Positions 43,039 through 52,900 of a stretch of DNA of 64,000 nt are shown piece after piece. The stretch lies in NCBI GenBank assembly GCA_036015235.1, contig CP107926.1, positions 744,001-808,000 on the forward strand. Direction: 5' to 3'. How positions within the stretch are numbered: the stretch's first letter is position 1; the number at the start of each line of letters is the position of its first letter. Source of the DNA: Streptomyces sp. NBC_00433. GTDB lineage: Bacteria; Actinomycetota; Actinomycetes; Streptomycetales; Streptomycetaceae. A program made the translations under genes and the position numbers. A model generated the notes under the pieces. It searched no databases, was not told the DNA's origin, and saw nothing but the letters and a program-made list of their open reading frames with translations.

Positions 43039-43356
43039 ATGGACGACACCGCCAGCCCGAGGACCGGATGGACATTCCTGACGAACCACGCCCGCGTTCT
43101 GGCGGCCATCGCCCGTGATCCGGACATCCGCGTCCGCGACATCGCCGGGCGCTGCATGCTGACGGAGCGCGCCGTGCAGAAGATCATCGCGGACCTGGAG
43201 TCGGACGGGTATCTCACCCACACCCGCACCGGCCGCACCAACACCTACGAGATCCCCGGCGGCACATCGCTGCGCCACCCCGCCGACGCGGGCCCGACGG
43301 TGGCCGCGCTGCTGGCCCTGCTCTCCCTGGACCCGGGCGAGAAGTCCTCCTCCTGA
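43039..43356 (+). CDS. Small MarR-like winged-helix regulator
   Basis: 105 residues. FLTNHARVLAAIARDPDIRV, RDIAGRCMLTERAVQKIIAD (helix-turn-helix) and LESDGYLTHTRTGRTNTYEI (wing) form a compact DNA-binding domain with a short Ser-rich tail. ATG 43039 has no Shine-Dalgarno, so the transcript may be leaderless; a TTG at 43003 would add 12 residues. Divergent from the STAS gene across ~130 bp and probably autoregulatory. Confidence 0.75.
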   Translation: MDDTASPRTGWTFLTNHARVLAAIARDPDIRVRDIAGRCMLTERAVQKIIADLESDGYLTHTRTGRTNTYEIPGGTSLRHPADAGPTVAALLALLSLDPGEKSSS

Positions 43357-43405
43357 CGGGCGCCCGGTCTGCGCGCGGAGGCCGCCCTCGCGCGGCGCCC
43401 CGGGG

Positions 43406-44632
43406 TCAGTCCAGAGTGCTGCCCGACACGTCCGGCTTCCCCGCGCCGAGGAAGAAGACACCGGGATAGCCGGCGGTGGAGAAGCCGTGGCTGGGGTTGG
43501 CGTGCAGGGTCGACCGGCGCACCGCCAGGGTGCCGCTGCGGTCGTTGCTGACGAAGAAGAAGGCGCCGCCGCCCTCCTTGGCGTCGTTGTGCGCGATGAG
43601 CGAGCCCTCGACGCGGACGGTGTAGAGGTTGCCGTCGGTGTAGACCGCGCCGCCGCTGCCGCCGCCGGGGGTGCCGCCGCGGGCCGGGTTGGCGCCGCTG
43701 CCCACCGCCGAGTTGTAGGTGATGACGCTGTTGAGCACCACCCACGACACCCCGATGCTGCTGAGCGCGCCGCCGTTGGAGCAGGAGCCGCCCTGGCCGG
43801 CCGCACCGCCGAAGGTGCTCGCCGTGATGTAGACGGGCAGGCCGTGGTATTGGTCGAGGACGCGGATCGCCGCACCGCCGAGGTCCGGTCCGCTGCGGTC
43901 GCAGCGGTTGCGCACGAAGCGGTCGTTGACGGCCTTGAAGCGGCCGCCGCGGACGAGGATCGCGCCGCCGCCACCGCCTTCCGCCGTCTCGCCGGTCGAG
44001 TCGCCGTCGGCGAAGGTCAGGTTCTGCACGGTCAGTTCGGGTGTGCTCTGGTCCTGGCAGTGCGAGGTCGTCCACCCCTGCGCCTGGTCGCAGGTGTCCA
44101 GGTAGAGGATGCGCCGTCGTCCGCCGCCGCTGAGGGTGACCTTCCCGCCGCCGTCGAGGACGACGCGGGCCGAGGCGTTGCGCACCTTGGCCGTCGCCTT
44201 CATGGTGATCACCACCGGACGCGGCCCGCAGTCGAAGGTGATGACGCCGCCCGCGGCGACCGCGGCCACCACGGCGGCCGACGTGCAGCTCGCGGCGGTC
44301 CCGCTGCCCACCGTCCTGGTCGGCTTCGAGGTGTCGACCGCCCGTGCGGCGGCGGGCACCGCCGCGTGCCCGTCCGGATTGCCGGCGGGGGCGGGGGCGG
44401 GCGGCGCCGGCTTGGGCGCGGTGGTGCCGGGGGCGGGCTTGGGCCGGTGGGTGCTGGCCGTGGTCGCCGAGGGCGCGGCACTCGCGGTGGCCGGGGCGGC
44501 CGTCGCGGACGGGGACGGTGACGGCGGCGCCGCGGTGTCCCCGTTTCCGCTACCGGAGCCACCGCAGCCTGTCAGCAGGGCGCCGGCCAGCAGGCCGGCG
44601 AGTACGCATATCGCAGCGGGCGTTGAACGCAT
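43406..44632 (-). CDS. Right-handed parallel beta-helix lipoprotein
   Basis: 408 residues. Lipobox LTGC with C23 sets it on the outer face of the membrane. A Ser/Pro/Ala/Thr linker (residues 30-90) precedes a parallel beta-helix of pectate-lyase-superfamily shape: VVLDGGGKVTLSGGG, LTVQNLTFADGDSTG, GGAILVRGGRFKAVNDRFVR, VYITASTFGGAAG, VRVEGSLIAHNDAKEGG. Paired Cys (~138 and others) suggest disulfides. No catalytic motif that I can assign; it may bind or cleave a polysaccharide, or be structural. ATG 44632 gives the complete lipoprotein signal. Confidence 0.82.
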   Translation of the reverse strand: MRSTPAAICVLAGLLAGALLTGCGGSGSGNGDTAAPPSPSPSATAAPATASAAPSATTASTHRPKPAPGTTAPKPAPPAPAPAGNPDGHAAVPAAARAVDTSKPTRTVGSGTAASCTSAAVVAAVAAGGVITFDCGPRPVVITMKATAKVRNASARVVLDGGGKVTLSGGGRRRILYLDTCDQAQGWTTSHCQDQSTPELTVQNLTFADGDSTGETAEGGGGGAILVRGGRFKAVNDRFVRNRCDRSGPDLGGAAIRVLDQYHGLPVYITASTFGGAAGQGGSCSNGGALSSIGVSWVVLNSVITYNSAVGSGANPARGGTPGGGSGGAVYTDGNLYTVRVEGSLIAHNDAKEGGGAFFFVSNDRSGTLAVRRSTLHANPSHGFSTAGYPGVFFLGAGKPDVSGSTLD

Positions 44633-44791
44633 CGCCCGATGCTATGTGCTCGCCGCGCGCGGCCCGCCACCGGCCGAGGGCGCCGCGTCCGGGGCGGTCT
44701 GAGTACGGGTGCTCATGCGCCGCCCGGCCCGGCCGGGCATGCTGCGTTCGGGACACGGAGTCCGATACGCCGACGAGTGCCGGGGGGCATC

Positions 44792-44998
44792 ATGAGTGAC
44801 CGTTTTCGACCGCCGGGGGCTTCCGGCCCGGCGCGTCCTGGCCCGGACGGCCGCGGGGCCGGGCGGACCCCGGCGCGGACCGCGTGGACATGCCTGGGGG
44901 CGCTGCTGTCCGTGGTGCTGGTGGTGTCAGGGCTGGTCCTCGTCGGCTTCATCGTGCTGGTCGTGGTCGGCATGAACAGCTTCGGGTCGAACAAATGA
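44792..44998 (+). CDS. Small single-pass membrane protein coupled to ubiA
   Basis: 68 residues. A cytoplasmic Pro/Gly/Arg-rich half (PPGASGPARPGPDGRGAGR) and one strong span (LLSVVLVVSGLVLVGFIVLV) ending in GMNSFGSNK. Its TGA overlaps the ATG of the UbiA gene (ATGA), so it is coupled to it. Function unknown; a partner or stabiliser of the prenyltransferase is inferred from context only. Confidence 0.6.
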   Translation: MSDRFRPPGASGPARPGPDGRGAGRTPARTAWTCLGALLSVVLVVSGLVLVGFIVLVVVGMNSFGSNK

Positions 44999-46056
44999 CG
45001 CGGCCGGTGGAGCGCCGGCTGCGGACGCCGGCGAACCGGCTGCGGACGCTTCTCGCGGTGGCCAGGCCGCCGGTCTTCCTGCTCCTCGCCGTCTACACCG
45101 CGCTCGGGCTGGCCGGGGCCGGGCACCCGGAGGACCGCCTGCTGCTGGGCCGCGCGCTGGTGCCCGTCGCCGCCTTCCTGATGTTCTCGGTGGCGGTCAA
45201 CGACCTCGCCGACGAGCGGATCGACCGGGTCAACCTGCCGGGCGACCCGCGCCGGCCGCTGGTCGGGGCGGGCGCGCTGCGCGCGGAGATGACGGCGGTC
45301 GCGGTGGTCTGCGCGGCCGTCGCCACGGCCGGCGGCTTCCTGCTCGGCCTCGGGCCGGGCCTGGTGGTCACCGCCGGGCTCCTGCTGAGCGCCGGCTATT
45401 CGCTGCGGCCGGTCCGGCTGTCCGACCGCGGCGCGGTGGCGGCCCTCGTGCTGCCCGGCTGCTATGTCGCGGTCCCCTATCTGCTGGGGTGGCTGGCGAC
45501 GGCGCCACCGCCGCACGGCCGGGGGCTGCTGCTGCCGGCCGGGCTCTACGTCGGCTTCGTCGGCCGCATCCTGCTCAAGGACTTCCGCGACGTGCGGGGC
45601 GACGCGCTGTTCGGCAAGCGCACCTTCCTGGTCCGCCACGGCAGGGTCTGGACCTGCCGTTTCAGCGCGGCGGGCTGGACGGTGGGCTGCGCCCTCATGC
45701 TCGCCGGCGCCCCGTCGCCCGCACCGGCGCTGGTCGCGGTGTCGGCCGTCCAGCTCGTGACGGTCCTGTGGCTGCTGCGCCGGCTCGCGGCGGAGGCCCA
45801 TCCGCGCCGCGAGGCGCTGCTGATCACGGCGGCGGCGATCCTCGGCCGCGGGACGCTGCTCGCGCTGCTGGCCCACGAGTCGATGCTTCCGCTGGGCTGG
45901 TCGCCCCTGGCGTGCGGCGCGGCGCAGGCCGCGCTGCTGGCGCTGACGCTCGGCCAGGCAAGCGTGATGCTCCGCCACGGTCCGCTGGTCCGGCTGTCCG
46001 TGCCGGTGTCCGGACGACCGGTCGTCGAGGGCGCGTCCCGGACCGCCGGGGTCTGA
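44995..46056 (+). CDS. UbiA-family prenyltransferase
   Basis: 353 residues, about nine membrane segments. First Asp-rich motif N69-D70-x2-D73-x3-D77 (VNDLADERID), second motif KDFRDVRGD (D196, D199, D203) bind the Mg-pyrophosphate of the prenyl donor. Such enzymes attach isoprenoid chains to quinone precursors, sugars or other acceptors. No menaquinone, heme or terpenoid partner genes lie nearby, so the acceptor is unknown. ATG 44995 overlaps the preceding stop. Confidence 0.88.
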   Translation: MTRPVERRLRTPANRLRTLLAVARPPVFLLLAVYTALGLAGAGHPEDRLLLGRALVPVAAFLMFSVAVNDLADERIDRVNLPGDPRRPLVGAGALRAEMTAVAVVCAAVATAGGFLLGLGPGLVVTAGLLLSAGYSLRPVRLSDRGAVAALVLPGCYVAVPYLLGWLATAPPPHGRGLLLPAGLYVGFVGRILLKDFRDVRGDALFGKRTFLVRHGRVWTCRFSAAGWTVGCALMLAGAPSPAPALVAVSAVQLVTVLWLLRRLAAEAHPRREALLITAAAILGRGTLLALLAHESMLPLGWSPLACGAAQAALLALTLGQASVMLRHGPLVRLSVPVSGRPVVEGASRTAGV

Positions 46057-46085
46057 CCCCGGCGGCGGCAGGGGCGGACGCGTAC

Positions 46086-46114
46086 GGGCCGCCGCCCCCG
46101 TGGGACGGCGGCCC
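46086..46114. terminator. Hairpin terminator between ubiA and GH87
   Basis: Perfect 9 bp stem (46086-46094 with 46106-46114), 11-base loop, between convergent genes. Confidence 0.6.
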
Positions 46115-46127
46115 GCGGCGGGTGGGG

Positions 46128-48950
46128 TCAGGACTTCCAGGCCTGGAATTCCGAGAGCTGGCCCGCCGGCCAGCCCGAGTTGGCCGTGACGGTCACCCGG
46201 AGGTAGCGCTGGGTGGTCGCGGGGAAGGTGACGGTGACGGTGTTGTCGGCCGCCGGGTCGAAGGTGTAAGTCGCGGCCGCCTTGACGGTGGTCAGGGTGG
46301 AGCCGTCCGTGCTGCCCTGGAGGGACAGCGTCTGGGTGCGGGCGCCCCAGCCGGCCGGCAGCCGGAGCACGACGCGGGAGACGCTCTGCGCCGAGCCGAG
46401 GTCGACCTGGACCCACTGCGGGAAGGCGTTGTTGGCGCTCTCCCAGTAGCTGGAGCGGTCCGCGTCCGTCACGTTGGCGGCGGAGTAGGTCTGGTTGTGG
46501 CTGGACTCGCTGGTGGCGCGGCCCGCGGCGAGGTCGGTGGCGGGGGTGGTGCCGCCGGAGGCGGCGAAGGCCGCGCTGTTGAGGTTCCAGCCGCCGTTGT
46601 CCTGGTTGAGCGTCAGGACCTGGCGGCCCGCGGGGAGGGTGACGGTGGTGGTGGCGGTGGCCCAGTTCTGCCAGCCGCCGGTGGCCGCCAGGTTCACCGC
46701 GCCGCTGAGGTCGGCGCCCGAGGCGTCGGACAGGTGCAGGGCGCCGGTGACCGCGGCTGGCGCCGCCACCCGCAGGCCGACGGTGTACGTACCGGCGGAG
46801 GCGACGTTCACGGTGTAGCGGAACCACTGCCCGCCGCTGGTCCAGCCCAGGTTGTAGCCGCCGCCGGTGTCGGAGGTGGCCTCCAGGTCGATGCCGTCGG
46901 CACGGTAGGCGGTGCCGTTGCCGTTGCCGGAGTCGGCGTTGTAGGCGCTGCCCTGCCCGCCGGTGTCGTAGTTCTCCGCCTGTACGGTGCCGGGCACCGC
47001 GGCGGGCGTGCCCCCGTAGGGGCCGCCGGCGGGGGGTGTGGAGGTCTGCCAGCTGTTGCCGCTCAGCGTGGCGGTGAAGGCGGCGGAGTTGTCGGCGTAG
47101 GCGGTGCCGCCGGTGTGCAGGCCGGTCAGGGTGTTGCCGGTGATGGTGGCGGACCCGCTGGGCGCCGGGTAGAACGGCGGGGAGATCACCACTCCGTTGC
47201 GCCCGGGGTTGGTGATGGTGTTGTTCTGCAGCAGCGTGTTGGTGGAGGTGGAGAAGCCGACGGCGTCGTAGACCGAGTCGGCGACGGTGTTCCCGGTGAC
47301 GGTGACGTGGTCGACGGTGCCGGTGTTCTGGCCGTCGCCGCCGTTGCCGACGTGCAGGGCGGGCTGTCCCTGGCTGTAGGCGTTGCCGCCGGAGCGCACC
47401 ACGACGTTGCCGGTGACCGTCGCGGACAGCAGGTCGCTGCCGTTGACGCCGAACCGCCCCGCGCCCAGGCCGATGTAGCGGGCGGTGTCGCTGATGTAGT
47501 TGTCGCTGACCAGGTGGCCGCTGCCGCCGTAGATCCCGATGCCCTTGCCGCCCCAGGGTGCGATGGCGGTGTTGCCGGTGAAGGTGATGCCGCTCATCGG
47601 GTGGTAGTACGTGTTCGTGCCGTTATTGGTGTTGTAGTTCACCGAGTTGATCGCCATCGCGTCGTCGCCGGTGCCGCGGACGAAGTTGTTCGTCGCGGTC
47701 AGGTTGTTGCCGGTGTCGGCGTTCAGCGAGACGTTGTTGAGGTTGATCCCGTCGGCCCAGATCGAGGTGAGCCGGCTGTTCTGGACCTTGCCGCCGGTGC
47801 CCGAGGCCCAGAAGCCGGACATGGTGTGCTGGGTCCAGATGCCGTCGGCCACCCAGTTGGTGCCGGTGGTGTCCATGGCGCCGCCGTCACCGCCGATAGT
47901 GCTGCGGCTCACCGCGTTGGCGTCGATGTGGAAGTTCTTCACCGTGCACGAGGTGACGGAGAAGAGGGCTCCCAGGGGCGTGCTGTTGGGGACCGGCACA
48001 TCGCGGTAGATCGTGCTGTACCACAGGCCGGCGCCGGCGATGGTGATGCCGGTGGCGTGCAGCCCCGCGGTGCCCTTCACGTAGAAGGTGCCCGGTGGGA
48101 TCCACAGTGTCTTGGACTGCGACTGGGCCTGGTCGATGCAGCTCTGGATGGCGGCGCCGCTGTCGACCGCCTGGCTGTCGCCCGCGCCGTTGGTCGGGTT
48201 GCTGTCGGAGACGGCTCCGCAGCTGGTCAGCGAGATCGAGTCGGCGGGCTGGGAGAGCGGGGCCGGCGGGTTCTCGACGTCGATGGAGTCGATGTCGTAG
48301 GAGGGGGCGGAATTCGCCGCGTCCTTCTTCAGCGTGAAGGTGCTGCCCGGCGCGATGGGGGTGCCGGTGACGAAGGTGTGCGACTCGTCGAAGAACACCC
48401 GCGGGGAGCCGTCCCCCGGGTTCTGGTTGTCGCTGGTGTTGTAGTTGTTGTTGCCCTCGTAGACCCAGGTCTGCTTGGAGTTGAGGTTCAGCGCCTGCCG
48501 GAACGTACCGTCGACGTACAGGTCGAGCGTGCCGGTGATGCCGCCGCCGGACGCCGAGTCGGGAATGCTCGCGCGGACGTTGACGAAGCTGATCGGCTGG
48601 CCCGTGGCGTTCGTCCACTGCACCGACTGTCCGGTGCCCCCGAGGTGGGCGTAGGCGTGCCCGGACGCCTCAAGGGTCGCGCTCGAATACTGCGTGGCGG
48701 GCGCCGAGGTGAGCGACACGGCGGTCGCGCCGCCGGCCAGCGTGCCTGCCTCGCCCTCGTAGATGGTGAAAGGTGTCGACGCGCCGGCGGCGGCCGCCTG
48801 CGCCTGTGCCTGCGGCAGGGCGGCGGCGTGCGGGGTGGCGGCGCCCGCCGGCGCGACGGACATCCAGGCCAGACCGACCAGGGCGGCAAGGGCCGCGGAC
48901 ATACGTGGGAGGACCCGCGCCTTCCGCAACGGCCTTGGGATCGCACGCAT
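46128..48950 (-). CDS. Secreted GH87-type alpha-1,3-glucanase (mycodextranase family) with CBM6 and discoidin domains
   Basis: 940 residues. Signal peptide (SAALAALVGLAWMSVAPAGA). A CBM35-like module (~58-190; YEGEAGTLAGGATAVSL, SVQWTNATGQPISFVNVRAS) leads into a parallel beta-helix of GH87 type (~215-640). SIWADGINLNN has Asp near residue 400 and RGTGDDAMAI has the Asp pair near 428-429, matching the three catalytic carboxylates of GH87. Then comes a CBM6 (PGTVQAENYDTGGQGSAYNA to VLTLNQDNGGWNLNSAAF) and a C-terminal F5/8C domain (~805-940). Expected to cut alpha-1,3-glucan in fungal walls or biofilm. AAGGAG is 7 bases before ATG 48950. Substrate is family-based inference. Confidence 0.85.
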   Translation of the reverse strand: MRAIPRPLRKARVLPRMSAALAALVGLAWMSVAPAGAATPHAAALPQAQAQAAAAGASTPFTIYEGEAGTLAGGATAVSLTSAPATQYSSATLEASGHAYAHLGGTGQSVQWTNATGQPISFVNVRASIPDSASGGGITGTLDLYVDGTFRQALNLNSKQTWVYEGNNNYNTSDNQNPGDGSPRVFFDESHTFVTGTPIAPGSTFTLKKDAANSAPSYDIDSIDVENPPAPLSQPADSISLTSCGAVSDSNPTNGAGDSQAVDSGAAIQSCIDQAQSQSKTLWIPPGTFYVKGTAGLHATGITIAGAGLWYSTIYRDVPVPNSTPLGALFSVTSCTVKNFHIDANAVSRSTIGGDGGAMDTTGTNWVADGIWTQHTMSGFWASGTGGKVQNSRLTSIWADGINLNNVSLNADTGNNLTATNNFVRGTGDDAMAINSVNYNTNNGTNTYYHPMSGITFTGNTAIAPWGGKGIGIYGGSGHLVSDNYISDTARYIGLGAGRFGVNGSDLLSATVTGNVVVRSGGNAYSQGQPALHVGNGGDGQNTGTVDHVTVTGNTVADSVYDAVGFSTSTNTLLQNNTITNPGRNGVVISPPFYPAPSGSATITGNTLTGLHTGGTAYADNSAAFTATLSGNSWQTSTPPAGGPYGGTPAAVPGTVQAENYDTGGQGSAYNADSGNGNGTAYRADGIDLEATSDTGGGYNLGWTSGGQWFRYTVNVASAGTYTVGLRVAAPAAVTGALHLSDASGADLSGAVNLAATGGWQNWATATTTVTLPAGRQVLTLNQDNGGWNLNSAAFAASGGTTPATDLAAGRATSESSHNQTYSAANVTDADRSSYWESANNAFPQWVQVDLGSAQSVSRVVLRLPAGWGARTQTLSLQGSTDGSTLTTVKAAATYTFDPAADNTVTVTFPATTQRYLRVTVTANSGWPAGQLSEFQAWKS

Positions 48951-49311
48951 CGGATGCTCCTTCAAGGTGGGGGGAGGGGCGTCCGTACGGTACTGAGCAC
49001 CCCGGCCCTCCGCAAGGTTCCGCGCTGCCGAAGAAAATTTTGCGCAGTTCGCTGGAAACAGTGCGCTCCGGGGTGCACACATCGGATGGCCGGGGGTCCG
49101 CGCCGGGGAATCGGGTCACATCGAATTTGCGGGTGCTTGAACCTCGCGCCCGGGAAATCGACTTGTGCCACGGGGATCACCACAGCACCAAGACGACCAA
49201 TTGGACCCATGCGAATCCGGGCAGGCCAACCGGCTTACGGCGCGGGCGGGGTGCCGCTAGTCTCAGCCCCCACGTGTATGTCGCACGACTTCAGCAGGGA
49301 GACACAGAACC
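48951..49311. other. Gene-free divergent promoter region
   Basis: 361 bases. On the GH87 side an AAAATTTT block (49034-49041) stands out in GC-rich DNA. On the right, TTACGG (49235-49240) and TAGTCT (49258-49263), 17 bp apart, could be the promoter of the membrane-protein gene. No operator palindrome or RNA gene recognised. Confidence 0.35.
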
Positions 49312-49866
49312 ATGACGCACGATGTGCCGCCGCCGTCCGGCCCGCCGGCTCCGCCGCCGAACCCAGGCGGCCCGTCAGGAACTCCGTTCGACCCGGCATC
49401 GGTCAACCGCCTCGACTGGGCGATTCTCGGTATCGGGGCCGTCGTGTTCATCTTCTCGTTCTTCGACTACTACTCCTGGGATTTCGGCAACGAACTCGGC
49501 CTGAACATCCCCAGTGTGAGTTGGGGCGCCTGGCACTTCGGCCACGGCCTCTTCATAGCCTGGTTCGCGATGGTCCTCACCGTGCTCGGCGCGGCCGCTC
49601 TGGCCGTCAGCCTCTTCGCGCCCACGGTCACGCTGCCCGCGCCGGCCAGGAGCCTGTCCTTCCTGGCCTTCGCGGTGGGCTTCGTGCTCTACCTCATCGC
49701 GATCTTCGCGCACTCGGACTTCGGCCCGGGCGGCGGCCACGCCTTCAGCTTCTGGATCAGCCTGATCCTCGCGGGCGCCGGCGCCGTCATCGCCCTCATG
49801 CGGGCCCAGCAGACGAACACCGTGCTTCCCGGCCAGCTGAACAGCCTGCCGCATATCGGCAAGTAG
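49312..49866 (+). CDS. Four-helix membrane protein of unknown function
   Basis: 184 residues. A Pro/Gly-rich N-terminus (~30 residues) precedes four spans: WAILGIGAVVFIFSFFDYYS, LFIAWFAMVLTVLGAAALAV, LSFLAFAVGFVLYLIAIFAH and AFSFWISLILAGAGAVIALM. Tyr/Trp-rich loop after span 1 (DYYSWDF). This resembles streptomycete proteins of unknown role. GGGAG is well placed before ATG 49312. It is convergent with the RHS gene and separated only by a terminator; an immunity role cannot be argued from the orientation. Confidence 0.75.
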   Translation: MTHDVPPPSGPPAPPPNPGGPSGTPFDPASVNRLDWAILGIGAVVFIFSFFDYYSWDFGNELGLNIPSVSWGAWHFGHGLFIAWFAMVLTVLGAAALAVSLFAPTVTLPAPARSLSFLAFAVGFVLYLIAIFAHSDFGPGGGHAFSFWISLILAGAGAVIALMRAQQTNTVLPGQLNSLPHIGK

Positions 49867-49889
49867 CGCACCCGGCAGCCGCAGCGAAA

Positions 49890-49938
49890 GGACCGCGGCC
49901 CCACCCCCTGGAAAACGGGGTGGGGCCGCGGTCCTTTT
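49890..49938. terminator. Bidirectional intrinsic terminator with T-tract
   Basis: Perfect 18 bp stem (49890-49907 with 49917-49934) followed by TTTT on the + strand; AAA precedes it for the other strand. The clearest intrinsic terminator of the window. Confidence 0.9.
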
Positions 49939-49944
49939 CCGTCC

Positions 49945-52900
49945 CTACCGGTTCTCCAGCAGCTTGGTCAGGTTGCGGGCCTGCTGCTGCCACTGGCTCT
50001 TCGCGGCGTCGAAGTGCGTGACGCCGACCCAGGCGAACCAGTTCGAACCCGTCGAGTGGCCCTTCTGCGTCAGATAGACGCCATTCTTCCGGGACGAGAT
50101 CGAGAACTTGATCTGGGACCCGGGCTCGTCGAAATACCCCTTGTTGGTCACGGTGAAGGTGAACGACGTCTTGTCCTTGACGGACACCGTCACCTTGCCC
50201 GGTCCGCCGGCGATCCTGCCGAGGCCGTGCATGATCGACTCAGCGGGGTGCAGGGTGCACTTCGTCCCCTGCGCGAACGTGTCGCAGCCGGTCACCTTGA
50301 AGGGGAAGACCTCCTTGGGGTGCGCCTTGAAGAAGGCCATGATCTCCTCCGGTGTGCCCAGGCTGTTCGGCCCGAGGTATTCGGAGGTGGTGTACGAGTA
50401 GCCCGGGTCGGGTGTGAAGGCGACCGACTTCTCCTGGGCGTGCTCGGCCGCGTAGCTGTCGTGCTCGACCGGCGGCGGGCTGCCCCCGTACAGGTCCTTG
50501 ATCAGGTCCTGCCACTGGGGATCCTTCGGTGTGGTGATGCCCAGGGTGCCGCACAGGTCGTCGCAGTGGGTCCGCGCGTAGGTGACCTGGTGCTGCTGCT
50601 TGAGGCTCACGTCCGGGTTCTGGTTGACCTTGCTCGGGCCGCACTCGGTGTGCACGCAGTCGCCCGCCTGGGTCGCCCACGCGCTGCAGTCGCTGCCGCA
50701 GGGGTTGCCGTGCTCGTTGCAGCCCTCGTGGCCGTTGCGGCAGGTGTAGAGGCCGGTCGGGTCGGACTGGGTGACGGGGTCGTCGCCGGCGTAGGCGTAG
50801 CCGTTCAGCGACTGCGGGTCCCCGCTGTCGATCTCGGGGTCGACGGAGGCGAAGCGGCCGGTGGCCGGGTCGTAGTCGCGGGCGCCGAGATGGGTCAGGC
50901 CGGTGCCCGGGTCGGTGACGCCGCCGACGAAGCCCCGGTCGCCCGACCAGCCGGCCGGGGGTGTGCCGCGCAGCGAGCCGAAGGGGGTGGTACGGCGCTG
51001 CTGCATCGCCAGGCCCGCGCTGTCGACCTGGAGTTGGCCGGTGTCCTGGCTGTCGGCGATGAGGAAGTACACCTTGTTGTCGTCGGTGCGCATCGCCTGG
51101 TTGCCGTCGCCGAGGTCGTAGTAGCGGGTGGCGTGGGCGGTGGCCGACCCGGTGGCCGCGGTGACCTCGGTTCCTCCGAGGTAGAGCGTGCCGCCGCTGC
51201 CGGTGCGGGCGATCAGCCGGTTGCCGTCGGCGTCGTAGACGTAGGAGGTGGTCTTCCCGTCGTCGGTGGCCACCTGGGTGAGGCGGCCCTCGCCGTCCCA
51301 CGTCAGGGTCTGCTCGACACCGCCCGCCGGGCGGGTGGCGGTGTCGCCGACCGCGTCGTAGGTGTAGGAGCCCACCGTCGTGCCGCCGGGGCCTGTGGTC
51401 CGCACCTGGCTGAGCGTGTGCGGCTGCGGGGCGGTGGGAGCCGGGTAGGTGTAGGTGCTGACCGTGTCCTGGGCCGCGTTCCCGGTGGCGGAGTGGTCGG
51501 TCTCCTTGGTGCGGTCGCCGGCCTTGTCGTAGCCGAAGGACTGCCAGTACGGCGCCGGTCCGCCGAGCACCTGGGCGGAGGGGGTGACCGCGCAGCCCGC
51601 CGCGCCCTGCGCCCAGGCCTCGGTCAGCCGGCCGAGGTAGTCGTACTGGAAGCACTGGGCGTCGGTGCCGTCGCGGGAGACGTCGGTGAGCGAGGTGATG
51701 TCGCCCGCCGCGTCGTAGCCGTAGGTCGCGGACTTGTCGGTGCCGGGCACGTCCTGCCGGTCGACCCGGGAGTTGGACAGCCGCTGGCTGCCCCACTCGT
51801 AGGTGTTGGTGACCTGGGTCATCTTCTGCCCGGCCGCCTGGAAGGTGTACTGCAGCGCCTGCCCGGTGTAGCTGTAGGCGGTGGCCGTGGTGTAGGTGGC
51901 GCCGCCGGAGCCCGACACCGTCACGGGCCGCAGCACCTCGTCGTAGGCCGGGGTGACCGCTTCCGCGGGCAGGCTGCCCGCCGCGGGGTAGCCGACGGAC
52001 TGGGTGGTGCCGTCCGCGTTGTACTGCACGGTGCTCTGGTAGGAGCCGGCCAGCGCGCCCTCCGCGGCCGGGATCGTGGTGGTGGTGCGGTGGGCCCGGT
52101 AGAGGTTGTCGTACAGCCCGTACGCCACGGTGTAGGCCGAGCCCGCCGCGCCGCCGACGTAGCGGGTGGCGGAGGCCGGCAGGCCCTTGAAGCCCGCGGG
52201 GTCCCATACGTGCTTGGTCAGCAGCGGGCCGCTCGCGGCGCCGTCGTGGGTCTCGGTCTCCCGGCCGAGCCCGTCGTAGAGGTGGGTGATGGTCCTGCCG
52301 CGCTGGTCGGTGCTGGAGACCAGCCTGCCCCGGTCGTCGTAGACGCTGGCGGTGGTCCCCTTGTCGGGGTCGACCGCGCTGGTCTGGTTGCCGCGCTGGT
52401 CGTAGCCGAACGTCCAGGCGGTGCCCGCGGGGTCGGTGATCGTGGCGAGCTGCCCCGCCGGGGTGTAGCCGTACGACGTCTTGTCGTAGGCCCCGGTGGG
52501 TGTCGCGGCCTGGTACTGGTCCAGCTCGCGGGTGTTGCCGCGGGCGTCGACGACCGTGGTGGTCGGCGTGCCGCCCTGCGGCGGGGTGACCGTGGTGCGG
52601 TCGCCGCCGTAGGCCGTCGCGGTGGTCGCGAGGACCGTGCCGCCGTCGCCGTTGCCCGCCACCTGCCGGCTCAGGGTGATCCGGCCGAGGCCGTCGTAGG
52701 TGTTCCAGACCTGCGTCTCCACCGACAGCGCGTCGTCCGGCGTGTAGAGGACGGTGGAGGGCGCCTTGGCGGCGTAGTAGGAGGCGAAGGTCCTGTCGAC
52801 CAGGCCGCGGGAGTCGTAGAAGGTGTCGGAGACCAGCATGCCGCCCTTCGGCCCCGGCGTCTGGGCCTGGCGCACCCGCAGGAAGCCGTCGTAGAGGGCG

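Noticed and set aside
44995..46056. UbiA gene as part of a secondary-metabolite cluster
   Set aside because: No synthase, tailoring enzyme or resistance gene accompanies it; the neighbours are a small membrane protein and polysaccharide-type proteins.
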